This document shows positions 1 to 11,704 of a DNA stretch of 64,000 nucleotides, piece after piece. The notes beneath the pieces are model-generated. The model ran no database searches. It worked only from the letters and a program-made list of their open reading frames with translations, and was not told the DNA's origin. Within the stretch, counting starts at the first letter, position 1. Each line of letters begins with the position of its first letter. Source of the DNA: Puccinia triticina (taxonomy: Eukaryota; Basidiomycota; Pucciniomycetes; Pucciniales; Pucciniaceae); the NCBI RefSeq assembly GCF_026914185.1, contig NC_070568.1:4112001-4176000 (forward strand). The letters run 5' to 3'. Position numbers and translations under genes: made by a program.

Positions 1-136
1 AACATTGTGTTGACTCCCAAATCAATTCTGACTGACTTTTGACTCACTTCTGCATCCACTTCAATTCATTTAGGGATGAGTTACTGATGCACATCAGGCT
101 CACATCCGACCAAAAACTCACATCAAATTCAGCTCT

Positions 137-175
137 GGCACTCCCTGGGGAGTGGGAACATATCTCCCCTGGTGT
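137..175. repeat. 39-bp repeat shared with 60658-60696
   Basis: The reverse complement of this 39-bp stretch recurs without a difference at 60658-60696. It contains the partly palindromic core GGGGAGATATGTTCCC. Its last five bases (171-175) are the target duplication of the copia element that follows, so the copia element landed in this repeat. The repeat probably belongs to the older retroelement that continues at 5949. Confidence 0.6.
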
Positions 176-971
176 TGAAAGAATTCAGACGACTAAGAGG
201 ATTTTATTCCTTAGTAACAGTTTCTAATTACAACTTGATCATAATTAGGTAGAAGGAATGGGGGTGAGAATTTACCTAAGAGCAGGCAATTAGGCTGCTC
301 TCTTAGCGTGAAGCTGATAAGGATGAGATGAGTAGATGGACGGCGGTTATAATGTTTAACCTGCGTCGGTCTAGGCAGCGAGTACCGTTAGTTCATCTAT
401 TCTTCTCTTATTGTTCCTCAAGACCTCATTGTCCTTACCCAATTCGGGTTTCTGCCCCTTAGGGTCCACTTGGTTGTTCTAAGCAAAACGGCGGAGTAGC
501 AATGCTGTCTTGTCTGAGCAGAGCATTACTCATTAGCCTCTTTGTTTCTTTTTGCCAGCTTGGGACACGACCACTCACCATTTCTCTCTACTTCCCTTTG
601 GTAGTAGGCAGTGCGGTTGGTCTTGTCCTCCTCGACAATGTCTAGGGGATTTGAGATTTTCATGGAAGAGGCATTAGCTTTCCATGTCGCTTTCAGAGTT
701 TCGAGATGTCAGTCGCTCACCTTTGGTGTTGACTGATATTCTAGCTCTTAGTTGCTGAGAGCCGGGATTAACCACGAGCCTGATTTTGTTGCTCGCTGGT
801 GTTGGACCTGCATACATCAAATTTGATGTGTCAGTTTTACAACGCCTCGCGGCTTTTTTGGACTGCAGAAGATGGTTCGCTTTGCTTACCAAGTTACGCA
901 GCTGATTCAGCTCCGGGCCGCTCTCTCAATTTATGAGCGCTAAGCCTTTCGCCTTGGTGAGAAATCTCACA
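176..971 (-). repeat. 3' LTR of the copia element
   Basis: This 796-bp LTR pairs with 5153-5948 and lies downstream of pol on the coding (minus) strand. It starts TGTGAG and ends CTTTCA on that strand. The end of the pol reading frame runs about 80 bases into it. Confidence 0.93.
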
Positions 972-3900
972 GCCTCCCGTGCTTCGAGTCAAAAGATGCA
1001 AAGCAGGCCCAGGAATCAGTATGACAGATAGGCGAGTAAGAGATTTGCGAATGACAGTTCTTCCTGTCGGTTTGGTGAGGAAATCGGCAACGTTCTCAGT
1101 TGTCTTCACGTACAAGGCAAGAATTAAGCCAACCGCTATGAGCTCTCAAACAAAATGTAGACGTATTGACATGTGTTTAGTTCTGAAGCTGTTCTGTGAT
1201 GTCTCGCTTTTCGCTAGATCCAGTGCACCTCTGTTGTCAATGTAGACCCAAATTGCCGAGAGTTTTGGATGTATTGCCGTCTCTTCCGCTAGATTGGCCG
1301 CCCAAGCTAAATCCCTGCCCAAGTCTGAGAATGCCTTGTATTCAGCTTCTGTTTTCAAGAGAGACACGGTGGGCTGTTTTGAGGATTTCCAGTTGATGAG
1401 ATGGCCGCCTGCTTGTACAACAAAGCCGGAAGTTGATCTTCTGGTATCCGGGCAGTTGCCCCAGTCCGAGTCCACAAAGGCCTGAACACCGGCCGGTTGC
1501 TGCTTGATGTAGGTCAGGCCAATTTGTCTAGTTCCCTTCAGGTATTGGAAAACTTGAACCGCTGCATGGAAATGTTTGATCCCGGGACGTTCTAGGTACT
1601 GCAATAGTGTACTCACTACATACGCTATGTCCGGTCGAGTCAGAATGCTCAGGTAGTTTAGAGATCCGACTAGTGCCCAATAGTTGATCCCAGTATCCTC
1701 AAACACCTTAATTTCGGCTGCTGTTGCTTTCTTGAGGTGCTCACGCGGATTTAACGGACAAGATGCTGGGTGCAAGTTTTGAAGGCCAAATTCTTCGAGT
1801 TTGTGATCAATGTACTGGGTTTGGTTCACTTGCAGGCCGTCTCGAAACCGCTCAATGTTCATGCCCAAGAGAAACTGTGCTTGGCCCATGTATTTTATCT
1901 CAAACTCGGCTTCCATTCCAGCCTTGGAGAATTTGGGTTTGTCACTAATTATTACCAGGTCGTCGATGTGCGCAAATATCCACGTGGCCGGCTTGTCTGC
2001 CGCTGATGCACGCCAGAATACACACGGGTCCGACAGGGCTGCTTTAAAGCCAAGAGTGAATAAATAGGAGGAGAGCCGTTTGTACCACACCAGGGGAGCT
2101 TGCCTAAGCCCGTATATTGCCTTTTTAAGCTCCAGTACCGAGTTAGGCGGGCATTTGAGTCCAGGTGGCGGCAAGAGCGTGACCTTGTCCTCAAGAGGAC
2201 AGGTTAGAAAGGCGCTGCGAACGTCTAGCTGGTGGATTTGAAGACCATGGTTGATGGCAAACGACAGAAGCAGCCTGAGAGACGCTGGCTTGCCGGTGGG
2301 GGCGTACTTAGCTTCAAAATTGAGTCCGTGTGTCTGCTTGAAGCCTTGCGCGCAAATGCACGCTTTGAATTCAATCACTTGATTCTCAGAACCCAGTTTC
2401 TTTCGATACGCCCACGTTGCTGGAATGGGATTGTCCAATTCAACTTGCACGCGGACTATCCAGACGCCGTGCTTGTTCATGTTCTCGATTTCCTTCTTTT
2501 CAGCCGCTTCCCATTGGTGGCTTTCGGGGCCGGTCATTGCTTGTTTGTGATTCTTTGGCTCAATGGATACCGCGACAGTGTAGGCTTGCCTCCTCTCCTG
2601 CTTTCCGCTGACAATGTTTCTCTGGTCGATGGCGCCAATGATGACTTTAGGTAGTTGGGGTTGGATGTCAGCCTCCGGCGAGGACGATGGCGCGTCTTCG
2701 CGCTCAGGGGAATGTGTTGCCCTCAGTTTTTTGACGATCTCGCTCATTTGTTGCTCTTCCAGGGTGTCATCAGCTTGAGGTTTGCTTGCAGGGGGTTCTG
2801 GCTCAATGTCTTCTTCCTCGAATGGCAAAACTGCTTCAGCGGTGAAGTTAGGCAATTTTTTCGCGCTGGTTAGGAGGTTGCCACCTCGAACAGAGCCGCA
2901 CGCCGGGAATGTAGCTTCATCGAAGTGCGCGTGCTTGACGGTAAAGACCTGTTTGTCTTCTATTCTACATATTTTGTAGGAGGAGTAATCGTTCTCATAG
3001 CCGACCAAGACCCCTTCCCATGAGATTGGGCTAAATTTTTCCGTTCGTTGTTGTTTAGGTTTCACCACCCACACCCTGCATCCAAAGGGCCTGAAAAAAT
3101 TCATGTTAGGAACCGTTTTGAAGAGAAGCTCGACCGGGCTTTTCTTGCTCTTTGACAGGGAGGATAAGCAGTTCGTTGTCGCTGTTGCCGTGCGCACGGC
3201 CTCTCCCCACCATTGTGGAGCCAAGTTTGCCTGCATAAGCAAGCATTGAGTCATCTCAATCACCGTACAATTCGCTTTCTCCGCCAGGCCGTTGTTTTGC
3301 GGAGTGTAGGGCGGCGCCACGTTATGCTGGATGCCGTTGTCTTTGAGGAGTTCGCCTAAATTTCTGTTGCAGAACTCTCCGCTGCCGTCGGTGACCAGTT
3401 TTTTCATCAGATGACCGGTCTGTTTCTCAAAGAGCCGCCGGAAGTCGTCAATGGCTTCCACGGCTTGGTTCTTTTCCTTGAGTATTGCGGTATGAATGTA
3501 ACCGGTGTGTTGATCCACTAGGGTCAGAAAATACCTAGCATTTCCGTTGGTGGGGGGCAAGATTGGTCCGACAAGGTCGCCGTGGATAATTTCCAGCGGG
3601 GCATTTGAGGGCTTGAAGTGGCTGGTGCACGGAATTCGGACCGCCTTGCCTTGCATGCAAGCGTTGCAAGCATGGGTTTTCTCCAGGTTGAGTTGCAAGG
3701 GAACTGCTGCTGCGATCCTTGCTGAACTGGCGTGTCCAAGTCGGTTGTGCCACCTCACAAAGTCAGACGGTGGTGTAGCCGCCTCGGTCAAGAGTCCGAC
3801 TGCCAGGTTTTCAGGGTCGAGAACACCCTTTATCTCAAGCAAGTTGTTGCTAATGTTGACACCGAATGGCTCGCCGTTGTCAATCTTGACTGCGAAGCCG

Positions 3901-5089
3901 TCTGCACCTTGCTGAATGATGGCTTCGGTTTTCATCAGCTGGACGAATGACACTAGGTTCCGTGTTAACTTTGGAACGTAAAGAGCATCTTTCAACGTGA
4001 GGGTTCCGCCGTTGGCTAGCGGAAGAGTTGCATCGCCACGGGCCGTTGCTACAAGGTCACCAGGACCGCTTCCGGTTGCAATGTCAATGTTCACTGAGCT
4101 CGTCTGTTTGAAGTAACCGAGCGCAGTTAGCATATGATTGCTAGCGCCGGAATCAAGAATCGTCGTGAGGTGTTGTTTAGGACTTGAGTTTGACAGGTAG
4201 CTAAACAAGGGTCTTATATTAGATTCCGGCGGTGGTTCTTGGTGAGAGGTAGTAGTGTGGTAAGTTGATCCCTTTTCCTTCTCTTTCTGAGCCTTTTTCT
4301 TCTCCATTGCTTCCTGGAACTTCGAGGGGTGGAGTGTCCAGCAGTCTTGCTCCGAATGCTTCGCCGCAGGGTTGTGCTTGTGGTCGTAGCATCTGACTGG
4401 ATTGTAAGCTTTCTTCCGTTTCTTGGACGCGTCGGTGGCCAGGGCTGTTGTGGTGCCACTCCCTGTGTTGGTTTCCGGGGCTTTTTGTTTGTTTGACTTT
4501 TCGAAACAACCCACCTCGCGCAGACGATTAATAACAAACTTAGGCTTGCCCAACGAGTTTAAATCACCGAACAGACTCTGCATCAGAAAAGGCCTTTTCT
4601 TGGTTATTCTGCTTATTATGCTACAGCAGATGACAAAATCCGGGACAACCATGGATAAAGATTTGAACTTCGCTAGGCATTCTTCTATGCCAGCAATGTA
4701 GGCCGCCATATCGACGTTAAACTGGGTATCTTCCCACTTCGCCCAGACTTCGTAACTTGCTAGGATTGAGTCAGAGGCGTACACTGACTTGAACATCTGC
4801 CACAACTCATAGGGGTTCTTTGAGTTGTTTTTCTTAACTATAGTATTGAAAACTCCGTCGGTGAGGTTGGAGCATAGCAGATGGCGGCCTTTTGAGCCTT
4901 GGTCTTGTTCCTTTGAGTCATGTCGGGTAATGGTGGCTCATCGATGAAGTGCTCCAGATTGAATTCTGCAAGAACCATGCGGATCTTCTTTTCCCAGATC
5001 TCGAAGTTCTCGCCGGTGAACTTTGGGACCTTCATGGTGGGTTTGCCTCCGATGCTGGATTCGCTAGATTCATTATTGGAATTGGCCAT
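894..5089 (-). pseudogene. copia gag-pol polyprotein, frameshifted and with an in-frame stop
   Basis: On the minus strand the gag start (ATG at 5089) opens with a basic N-terminus and the copia-type sequence FTGENFEIWEKKI. Around 4870 the frame slips by one base into the 1,219-codon frame ending at 1146. That frame holds, in order, an aspartic protease (LDSGASNHM), the GAG-pre-integrase zinc motif with LGHAS and CNACMQGK, an integrase core with D..D..E (DLVGP, TDGSGEF, the E of AEKAN), the copia reverse transcriptase (AQGFKQT, HIDDLVI in place of the usual YVDD) and RNase H (DSDWGNCPDTRRSTSG, AEYKA). A TGA after LHFV (1146-1148) cuts the tail; the conserved ending with VADFLTKPTGR follows in the same frame. 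The related fragment at 11.6 kb has TGT (Cys) at that place. Two lesions make this a nonautonomous copy. Confidence 0.92.
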
Positions 5090-5152
5090 TTTGTTGACCT
5101 GCTCCTAGTCGATTGAAATAGAGGTGCTGTTCGAGCTTCGAGACTGTAAATC

Positions 5153-5948
5153 TGAAAGAATTCAGACGACTAAGAGGATTTTATTCCTTAGTAACAGTTT
5201 CTAATTACAACTTGATCATAATTAGGTAGAAGGAATGAGGGTGAGAATTTACCTAAGAGCAGGCAATTAGGCCGCTCTCTTAGCGTGAAGCTGATAAGGA
5301 TGAGATGAGTAGATGGACGGCGGTTCTAATGTTTAACCTGTGTCGGTCTAGGCAGCGAGTACCGTTAGTTCATCTATTCTTCTCTTATTGTTCCTCAAGA
5401 CCTCATTGTCCTTACCCAATTCGGGTTTCTGCCCCTTAGGGTCCACTTGGTTGTTCTAAGCAAAACGGCGGAGTAGCGATGCTGTCTTGTCTGAGCAGAG
5501 CATTACTCATTAGCCTCTTTGTTTCTTTTTGCCATCTTGGGACACGACCACTCACCGTTTCTCTCTACTTCCCTTTGGTAGTAGGCAGTGCGGTTGGTCT
5601 TGTCCTCCTCGACGATGTCTAGGGGATTTGAGATTTTCATGGAAGAGGCATTAGCTTTCCATGTCGCTTTCAGAGTTTCGAGATGTCAGTCGCTCACCTT
5701 TGGTGTTGACTGATATTCTAGCTCTTAGTTGCTGAGAGCCGGGATTAACCACGAGCCTGATTTTGTTGCTCGCTGGTGTTGGACCTGCATACATCAAATT
5801 TGATGTGTCAGTTTTACAACGCCTCGCGGCTGTTTTGGACTGCGGAAGATGGTTCGCTTTGCTTACCAAGTTCCGCAGCTGATTCAGCTCCGGGCCGCTC
5901 TCTCAATTTATGAGCGCTAAGCCTTTTGCCTTGGTGAGAAATCTCACA
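5153..5948 (-). repeat. 5' LTR of the copia element
   Basis: This is the promoter-side LTR for the minus-strand gag-pol, paired with 176-971. The gag ATG lies 64 bases downstream of it. The flanking GGTGT at 5949-5953 repeats 171-175. Confidence 0.93.
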
Positions 5949-6990
5949 GGTGTAAGTTATGTGGTTCAACCTTGAGCCCCACCAGGATCTCAACCACGTT
6001 GTACTTGAATTTCCTGGCTGGTACTAGGAATGACTCAATCTGCACTATCCTCTTATCGAGCTTCCCCTTTGGGAGGCGCACTGTTTTCTTGGTCCCGTTC
6101 CATATGAACCCTAGATACTTCTGCTCTTCCTTGAACGGTGAGAACTTCTCTGTGTTAGTCCTTACTCCTAGCTGATTTGATCTTTCAACCACGTCTTCCA
6201 TCTTCAGGCTTGACACTGTATGCTTCACAAACAGATTGTTGTCAACCCATTGAAAAACTGTTAGTACGTTGAACTCTGCTAGCATAATTTGTTTCCAGGC
6301 ATCTGCAGGCCTCCTAAAGGAGCCGCATCCCGCTACGCCGCTGAATGCTATGTGCGTGTCCAGGATAATATTATCATTGAAGTTGCGTACCCTGAGGAAT
6401 GGCCACTGATCTGGGGCCATTGGTATCTGACGGTACACTTTCTCCCAGTCAAACAGCGCTAGGAGGACTGGTTCTTTAGTCCCTTGGAAGAACTCTGCCA
6501 CCACGTTATAATTTTCCCATGTCGTCTGGAACTCCTGTGAATCCACAAAGGAGTTGACAGATGGGATGCCCGCTTTTGAGTGCGGGTACAATAAATCATT
6601 GATTGGTTGGAGGGAAACATCACCGTTAATCACTGCTCCGAGTGGGTTTGTCCTAAAGAAAGGAAAGTGTGCATTCCACCTTGTGAATGGACCAAACATC
6701 TGTTTCGCCGCTATCTATTTTGATATTGATTCCTCTATCTTGGCCCTGGATTGCGTCGCTGAGCTGTGATTTTTGGGTGTGTAGAAGCTTGCTTTCTACC
6801 CTACTGTGTGCTTGGGAATACATTGGTTGAATCTGTGTATAAAGCCATGAATTACATCACTAAACTCCTCCATCAGGCCATTCTCCAGCAGTGCTCTCCT
6901 CCACTCCCCTATATTCATTTCGCATTTCACACCTGATGGCCAATTGGCCTCCTCCAATGTGCACGGCGCATTCTGATCACTTAAGGACAT
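5949..6990 (-). pseudogene. reverse transcriptase of an older non-copia retroelement, cut by the copia insertion
   Basis: A minus-strand reading frame, interrupted by two TAG codons between 6700 and 6800, encodes a reverse-transcriptase-like protein. Recognisable parts are LFDWEKVYRQIPM (first catalytic Asp region), FSGVAGCGSF, the catalytic loop as FQWVDNNLF, where the second Asp of the usual xDD pair is Asn, and EQKYLGFIWNG. Upstream, FIHRFNQCIPKHTV fits the N-terminal part of the same protein. This RT type, with an upstream gag-like ORF, is common as repeats in rust genomes and resembles DIRS-like rather than copia RTs; the DIRS assignment is an inference, since no tyrosine recombinase is visible. 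The frame runs straight into the copia duplication at 5949 and resumes at 175 and below. Confidence 0.7.
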
Positions 6991-7093
6991 ACTTAAGGCG
7001 CAGGACTCACTGCGGCTATCAAAAACCGTATGACAATCAGGGACTTATCATTACTTCACGCCCTCAGTCATCACTAAAACAAATAGACAGCCC

Positions 7094-8832
7094 CTACTTT
7101 CTCCCATAACCATTCTCTTCTCTTCCATCATGCTTCCCTCCCCTATACCCATTAGTCCTCGGGCCTCTCGACCCGCTAGGCCTCGTCAGGTTTGATGGTC
7201 CAGTCGGGGGTTGCTGGTTGGTTGGTTTTAGTGGTTGAGGGCTTACCAAGCGCTGTCGTCCTGTCAACGTGTTGTGGCTTCCTCCCCCTCCGCCTCCTCC
7301 ACCGCCGCCCCCTCCTCTTCCACCGCCTTCCGCCACTGGGTGCCTTTGGAGTCCTGTGGCCAAGTCCCAGTTCGCGCGATCTCCAATCGCCAAGTACAGG
7401 TTGTTCGTGTACTCAAGCTCGTTGAACCTCCTTGCAGTAAGGTATGCCTTCTGCGCGATTGTCTTGCGAAACTCTCTGATTTTTGCTACCAAGAGGGAGC
7501 CATCTCCCATGGTTACCCTGCGCAAGAAAACGTTGTACCGCACCTGGACGTTGTATTGTAGGCCAACTATGAACGGATTGGACAGGATGATCCAATTGCA
7601 GTTTGCTTTGTGGACTAAAAGCCACCCGGCAAATCGGGTGTAGTTGCAAACCTTGATGAGAGCTTGATGGAAGCCCTGGTATTTTATAGACCATTGCACA
7701 TAGGTCTGAGAGAGCTTGCTGGGGTATGGGAAGCTGGTGTATTGGTCCCTGTTGGATGAGTTCTTGCAGGTTCTTGCCATGTCAAGGTCTCTTCTCGGCT
7801 TGGTACGCAATTGCTTGGCTTTGCCACTCCTTGTTAAAAATGGTGAGTGGTAGTGGGCCTTTGAGGTCCCTGAGGTTGTCTTTGAAGAACTTTGTGAAAA
7901 TGATGTCGTCCTTTGTTGCTCGCGCCTCCTTGTTGAAAGTCACTCCTCCTGGCATGACATTCTCCAGATGGTTATCCCCCAGCACTGGATTTGTGATATC
8001 GTCAAATCGTGACATCTTGTTTGCAAGGACTTTAGAGATGGGGAGCAAGAAGATGGGTCTTGTCCCAAAGCCTTCTGGAATAGGGCTTGGGGGGTTGATT
8101 GTTTGGCCTGGGTTGATAGCAGGGTTGGTCTGTTGGGATGGTTGAGGGGATGACTGGGGGGTTGATTGAGCCTTGACCTGGTTGGTTTGTGCTCTCCCCA
8201 ATGCGGCAACAATCTCAAAGAAAATTGTTGCCTTTGCCTGGTCCCCTGCTTCGTCTGCGGCCCAAGCTTTCTCCAATAATCTAGAAAAATCTGTCTGCTG
8301 CCTACTTGTGTTACCAGATTTGACGTCTGGCCGCACTGGATCCTCCGCCAAGTGATTTACATCAAGGGTGTTGGGATCTCAGTGTTCTTTTTCCCAAAAA
8401 ACGGACTCCTCTTCCCTACATTCCTTCTTTTTTTTTTTTTTACTTACCAGGTACTTTCCCTTCAGCCTTTGGTTCTTTTCCTCCCTCCTCCACTATCCAT
8501 CTAGCCCCCAATGCCTCCCTCATTGTCTCGGGTGCCTCCATTGCCGGTCTCTTCTTCCCGGATTTTTGCCTTGGCCCTGGTGCGTCTTGAGTTGGATCCT
8601 CTCCGACTCCTTCTTTGATCACTGTTGGCTCCGCTGGCACCTTCAATGCGGCTCTTGACGACCTTCTTGCTGTCGTCTTCTTTGGATTTGGTTTGATCAG
8701 AACGGTTGTTGTTCTTGTCAGCCCTTGTTATCCTTCCAGGGCCCCCGCCGCCTGCTCATCACCTTCCTGACCGGAGTCCTCTTTGTGTTTGGACTGGAAT
8801 TCTTCTCGCTCCACGTATTGTGCTTGGCCATG
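7094..8832 (-). pseudogene. gag-like ORFs of the older retroelement
   Basis: Three overlapping minus-strand frames follow one another: a start near 8832 (MAKHNTWSEKNSS), a 189-codon frame 8351-7782 with Gln/Ala-rich sequence and the segment FDDITNPVLGDNHLENV, and a 238-codon frame 7810-7094 ending in a poly-Gly tract and a basic Arg/Gly tail. They lie upstream of the RT on the same strand, in the position of a gag gene. The joints between frames imply small indels, and the 189-codon frame ends in TGA within TTGA. I recognise no catalytic domain. The plus-strand proline-rich ORFs over the poly-Gly tract are shadows. Confidence 0.5.
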
Positions 8833-9624
8833 GTTTGCTCATATCCCTACGACCTGCTCTTCTGTTGGTCTAGGGCCCAAAATTCCTGCTGTTAGTTTGT
8901 TGAGTCTACTCATTATTTTGGCAAAAATTCTCTAATTTCGCTACTCCTTTTGTGCCGGTGCTTGTTGGGTTATCTATGCTTCGGCTTGGGTAGGGAAATT
9001 GTTAAATTAAGCTTCTCCCGCCTTTCCTGCCGTCTAGCCGTACCAATACTCCGCAGCTCCGCACCGTGCATCCAAACCTAATTCATCTTGGGCTTTGCCC
9101 GGGCTACGTGGGCAGTTCATCGGTCCCGGCTCCTTGAAATCACCCCACTCCATTGCATTGCGTTAAGTACCAATTTTCAATGACATACAGTTGCGCAAGG
9201 CATCCTACTGTGCAGCCTTGCCTGCAACAAGACATTTCAAACACAGGCCGGATCTACGACTCCACATATGAGCATTATGTCATGTAAATGACATTTTTGA
9301 GCTCTTTGGAGGCTGTAGATTCCAGTTCTATGAGGGCTAAGTTTTCTGACCAGCCTTTTTTTTTGGGGGGGGGCTCATATTACGGACACCGGCCCAAATA
9401 CATACTGTAAAGCCATATTTATGGGCTTACATATGCTAAAAACATATGTATGTATATATTAAACCTGTAATCCCATAGATTAGACCATCGGAGGACCTCT
9501 GATCCTGGTCATGGAAGAGCCTACACCCTCCCGATCACCGGTCAGATGGTCATCGCAGAGGCAAGGATACAACATCTTGATGACCGGCTGACCAGTCATT
9601 GGGTTTTATCCTTGCAACTACAGT
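8833..9624. other. non-coding, repeat-derived stretch
   Basis: No supportable gene. It holds a homopolymer run near 9357-9377 and, at 9570-9600, one unit of the CTTGATGACCGG palindrome family that is arrayed elsewhere in the window. It probably contains the 5' end of the older retroelement, but I could not define an LTR or inverted repeat. Confidence 0.4.
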
Positions 9625-11704
9625 CGGCGTCAAATGTATCATGCAACAGTTGTCTCAGAGCCACAAAACCATTGACAAGCAATGAACTCCGCTGAATCGC
9701 TTAATTGGAAAGAGGCGGAGTTGAAGGAGGTCGCAAATATGATCCAGCACAATGTCTGGCTACAGCGGCTTCGCAAACCTGAAAACATGCCAATTCCTGC
9801 CACTTGGGCTTTTCAAAAAAAGCTAGGTCCTGACAATCAGGTGATTGAGTTCAAGGCTCGAATATGTGCCCAAGGATTCAGGCAAACTTATGGCTTAAAC
9901 TACAAAGCGTGCTATGCGCCTACGAGCCGGCCGTGCTCATTAAGGCTGCTCATCTCGTTTGCGGTTAATCATGGTCTCAAAATTCACCAACTCAACGTAA
10001 GGAGCGCCTTTCTAACTTGTCCCCTTGAGGACAAAGTCACGCTTCTACCGCCTCCCGGTCTCAATCTGCCACCCAATACCGTGCACTGGACCTCAAGAAA
10101 GCGATATATGGTCTAAGACAAGCACCACTAGTGTGGTACAACCGGCTTTCAACCTACTTGAAGAAGATTGGCTTCAATATCTCAATTGCCAATCCTTGCG
10201 TCTTCTATTGCCTTGGGGTTGCGGGGAGGGAAGACACTCTTGTTTATGCGCACGTTGATGATCTTGTCTTTATCAGCAAGAAACCGCTGCGATTTAAAGA
10301 AGAGATGGAAGCAAAATTCAAAATCAAGTACTTGGGTGAGGCAAAATTTCTATTAGGAATGAATGTTGAGCAAAGTGAAAAGGGTGTACACATCAATCAG
10401 TCACAGTTTATAGAACGGAAGCTGGAAGAATTCGGTCTCAACAAACTTCACCCAGCATCCTGTCCACTCAATCCTAAAGCCTACCTGAAGAAAGCGACTG
10501 CTCAAGAAATAGTCAAGTTCAGAAAGACTGGTGTCAACTATTGGGCACTCATTGGCTCACTCAACTACTTGAGCGTGCTAACTTGACCTGACATTGCGTA
10601 CGCGGTCAGTACCTTGTCTCAATATCTTGAGAGCCCAGGTATTCTACACTACCAGGCCGCAATACAGGTGCATCGATATCTGGCTGGCACAAAGACTCTT
10701 GGACTAACTTATCTGAAGAACGGCATTGACGCATTGAAGGCCTATGTTGACGCGGATTGGGGAAACTGCCCCGATACAAGAAGGTCCTCCACCGGCTTTG
10801 CAATCATGGCGGGATCTCACCTCATAGCTTGGAAATCTTCGAAGCAAGCCACGGTGTCGTTGTCAACAACGGAGGCTGAATACAAAGCCTTATTGGACTT
10901 AGGTCGGGAACTTGCCTGGCTATCCAATCTCATATCTGAAGTCAAAACGCAACCCAAACCAAAGGACATCTGTTGAGTTTTTGACCGGAGAACCCAAAAA
11001 AGGAGGCGGAGATGCGGCAAGGATATGCTGGACAGTGAGAGGAGGTTTTCTCACTGGATTGGCTCAATGACGGAAAAAGAGGGAGAGAACCAATGGGTTG
11101 ATTGCTTTGGACTAGGCTATGGTTAAATAGACTATGTACATGGCATCAACTTGTGGTTTGAGAATAATAATGAATTTGAAACTTCTCAACTCAGTGTAAC
11201 ATGTCAAAAGGTACATTGATATCCCCATCAGAGATGCGCGCAATCTAGAGGATAAGCAGTAAACAAGAAAAACTGACAGTCTAATCTGAGCAGGGATCAA
11301 AGTTTACAAGATCAGTAAGAAGGAAGCATGACCATGAATAAAAGACAGACCACATAGAAAGGGGGCAACATAAGTGTTGGATAGCTTTGATCTGAAAAAA
11401 AGTCCATAGAGGAGGATAAAGTAGTTGGAATGGAGGGAGAAGGGAAAGTAAAGGGGTTTTAGGGATGAGTGGAAAGACAGAAATCCAACAACATCAAAGT
11501 CTCAGTCAACAACAGAGGCGGGATTGACTTGGCCAAAAGCAAAACTTCACAAAACAGCTTTTGTACAAAGCATATGTCAATCCGACTCCATTTTGTTTGT
11601 GAACTCATCGTCAGAAAGCTAATTTGACTAAGTTACATCCGCTCCAAGGCAAATGTCGCCGACTTCCTCACCAAACCGGTTGGCAGGGTCATTATCAGAA
11701 GGGC
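9625..11704 (+). pseudogene. copia pol remnant (RT and RNase H), split by a solo LTR
   Basis: This plus-strand relic carries the C-terminal half of a copia pol: the RT entry (WAFQKKLG, AQGFRQTYGLNY), the catalytic region as HVDDLVF, the RNase H segment DADWGNCPDTRRSS and AEYKALLDLGRELAW, and the terminal ANVADFLTKPVGR at about 11650. It is a different, more diverged copy than the complete element at 176-5948. Lesions seen: TGA at 9673, a one-base shift near 10085, TGA at 10584-10586 where the family has Arg (LT-R-PDIAY), and a 520-bp LTR inserted at 10971. No 5' part or flanking LTR pair could be defined. Confidence 0.85.
10971..11490. mobile_element. solo LTR with 5-bp target duplication
   Basis: A 520-bp block starting TGTTGAG and ending TCCAACA (complementary termini TGTTG/CAACA) interrupts the copia RNase H coding sequence. 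The five bases on each side are ACATC (10966-10970 and 11491-11495). Removing the block and one ACATC joins the two halves of the RNase H sequence (...PKPKDI then KVSVNNRGG...). This is the structure left by recombination between the two LTRs of a full element. There is no close match to the 796-bp LTRs at the left end of the window, so it is another family. Confidence 0.9.

Larger units (their letters stand above)
176..5948 (-). mobile_element. Ty1/copia LTR retrotransposon with target duplication
   Basis: Two long direct repeats, 176-971 and 5153-5948, both 796 bp and in the same orientation, bound a copia-type gag-pol on the minus strand. Each LTR runs from TG to CA. The five bases before the element (171-175) and after it (5949-5953) are both GGTGT, a typical 5-bp target duplication. 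By eye about a dozen substitutions separate the LTRs (roughly 98.5% identity), so insertion is fairly recent. A purine-rich tract lies just upstream of the 3' LTR on the coding strand. The coding region is broken in two places (see the gag-pol entry), so this copy is probably not autonomous. It inserted into an older reverse-transcriptase element that continues on its right. Confidence 0.95.

Noticed and set aside
7192..7643. Proline-rich plus-strand frames of up to 124 codons
   Set aside because: They are the complement of the poly-Gly tract in the minus-strand gag-like ORF and show no independent coding evidence.
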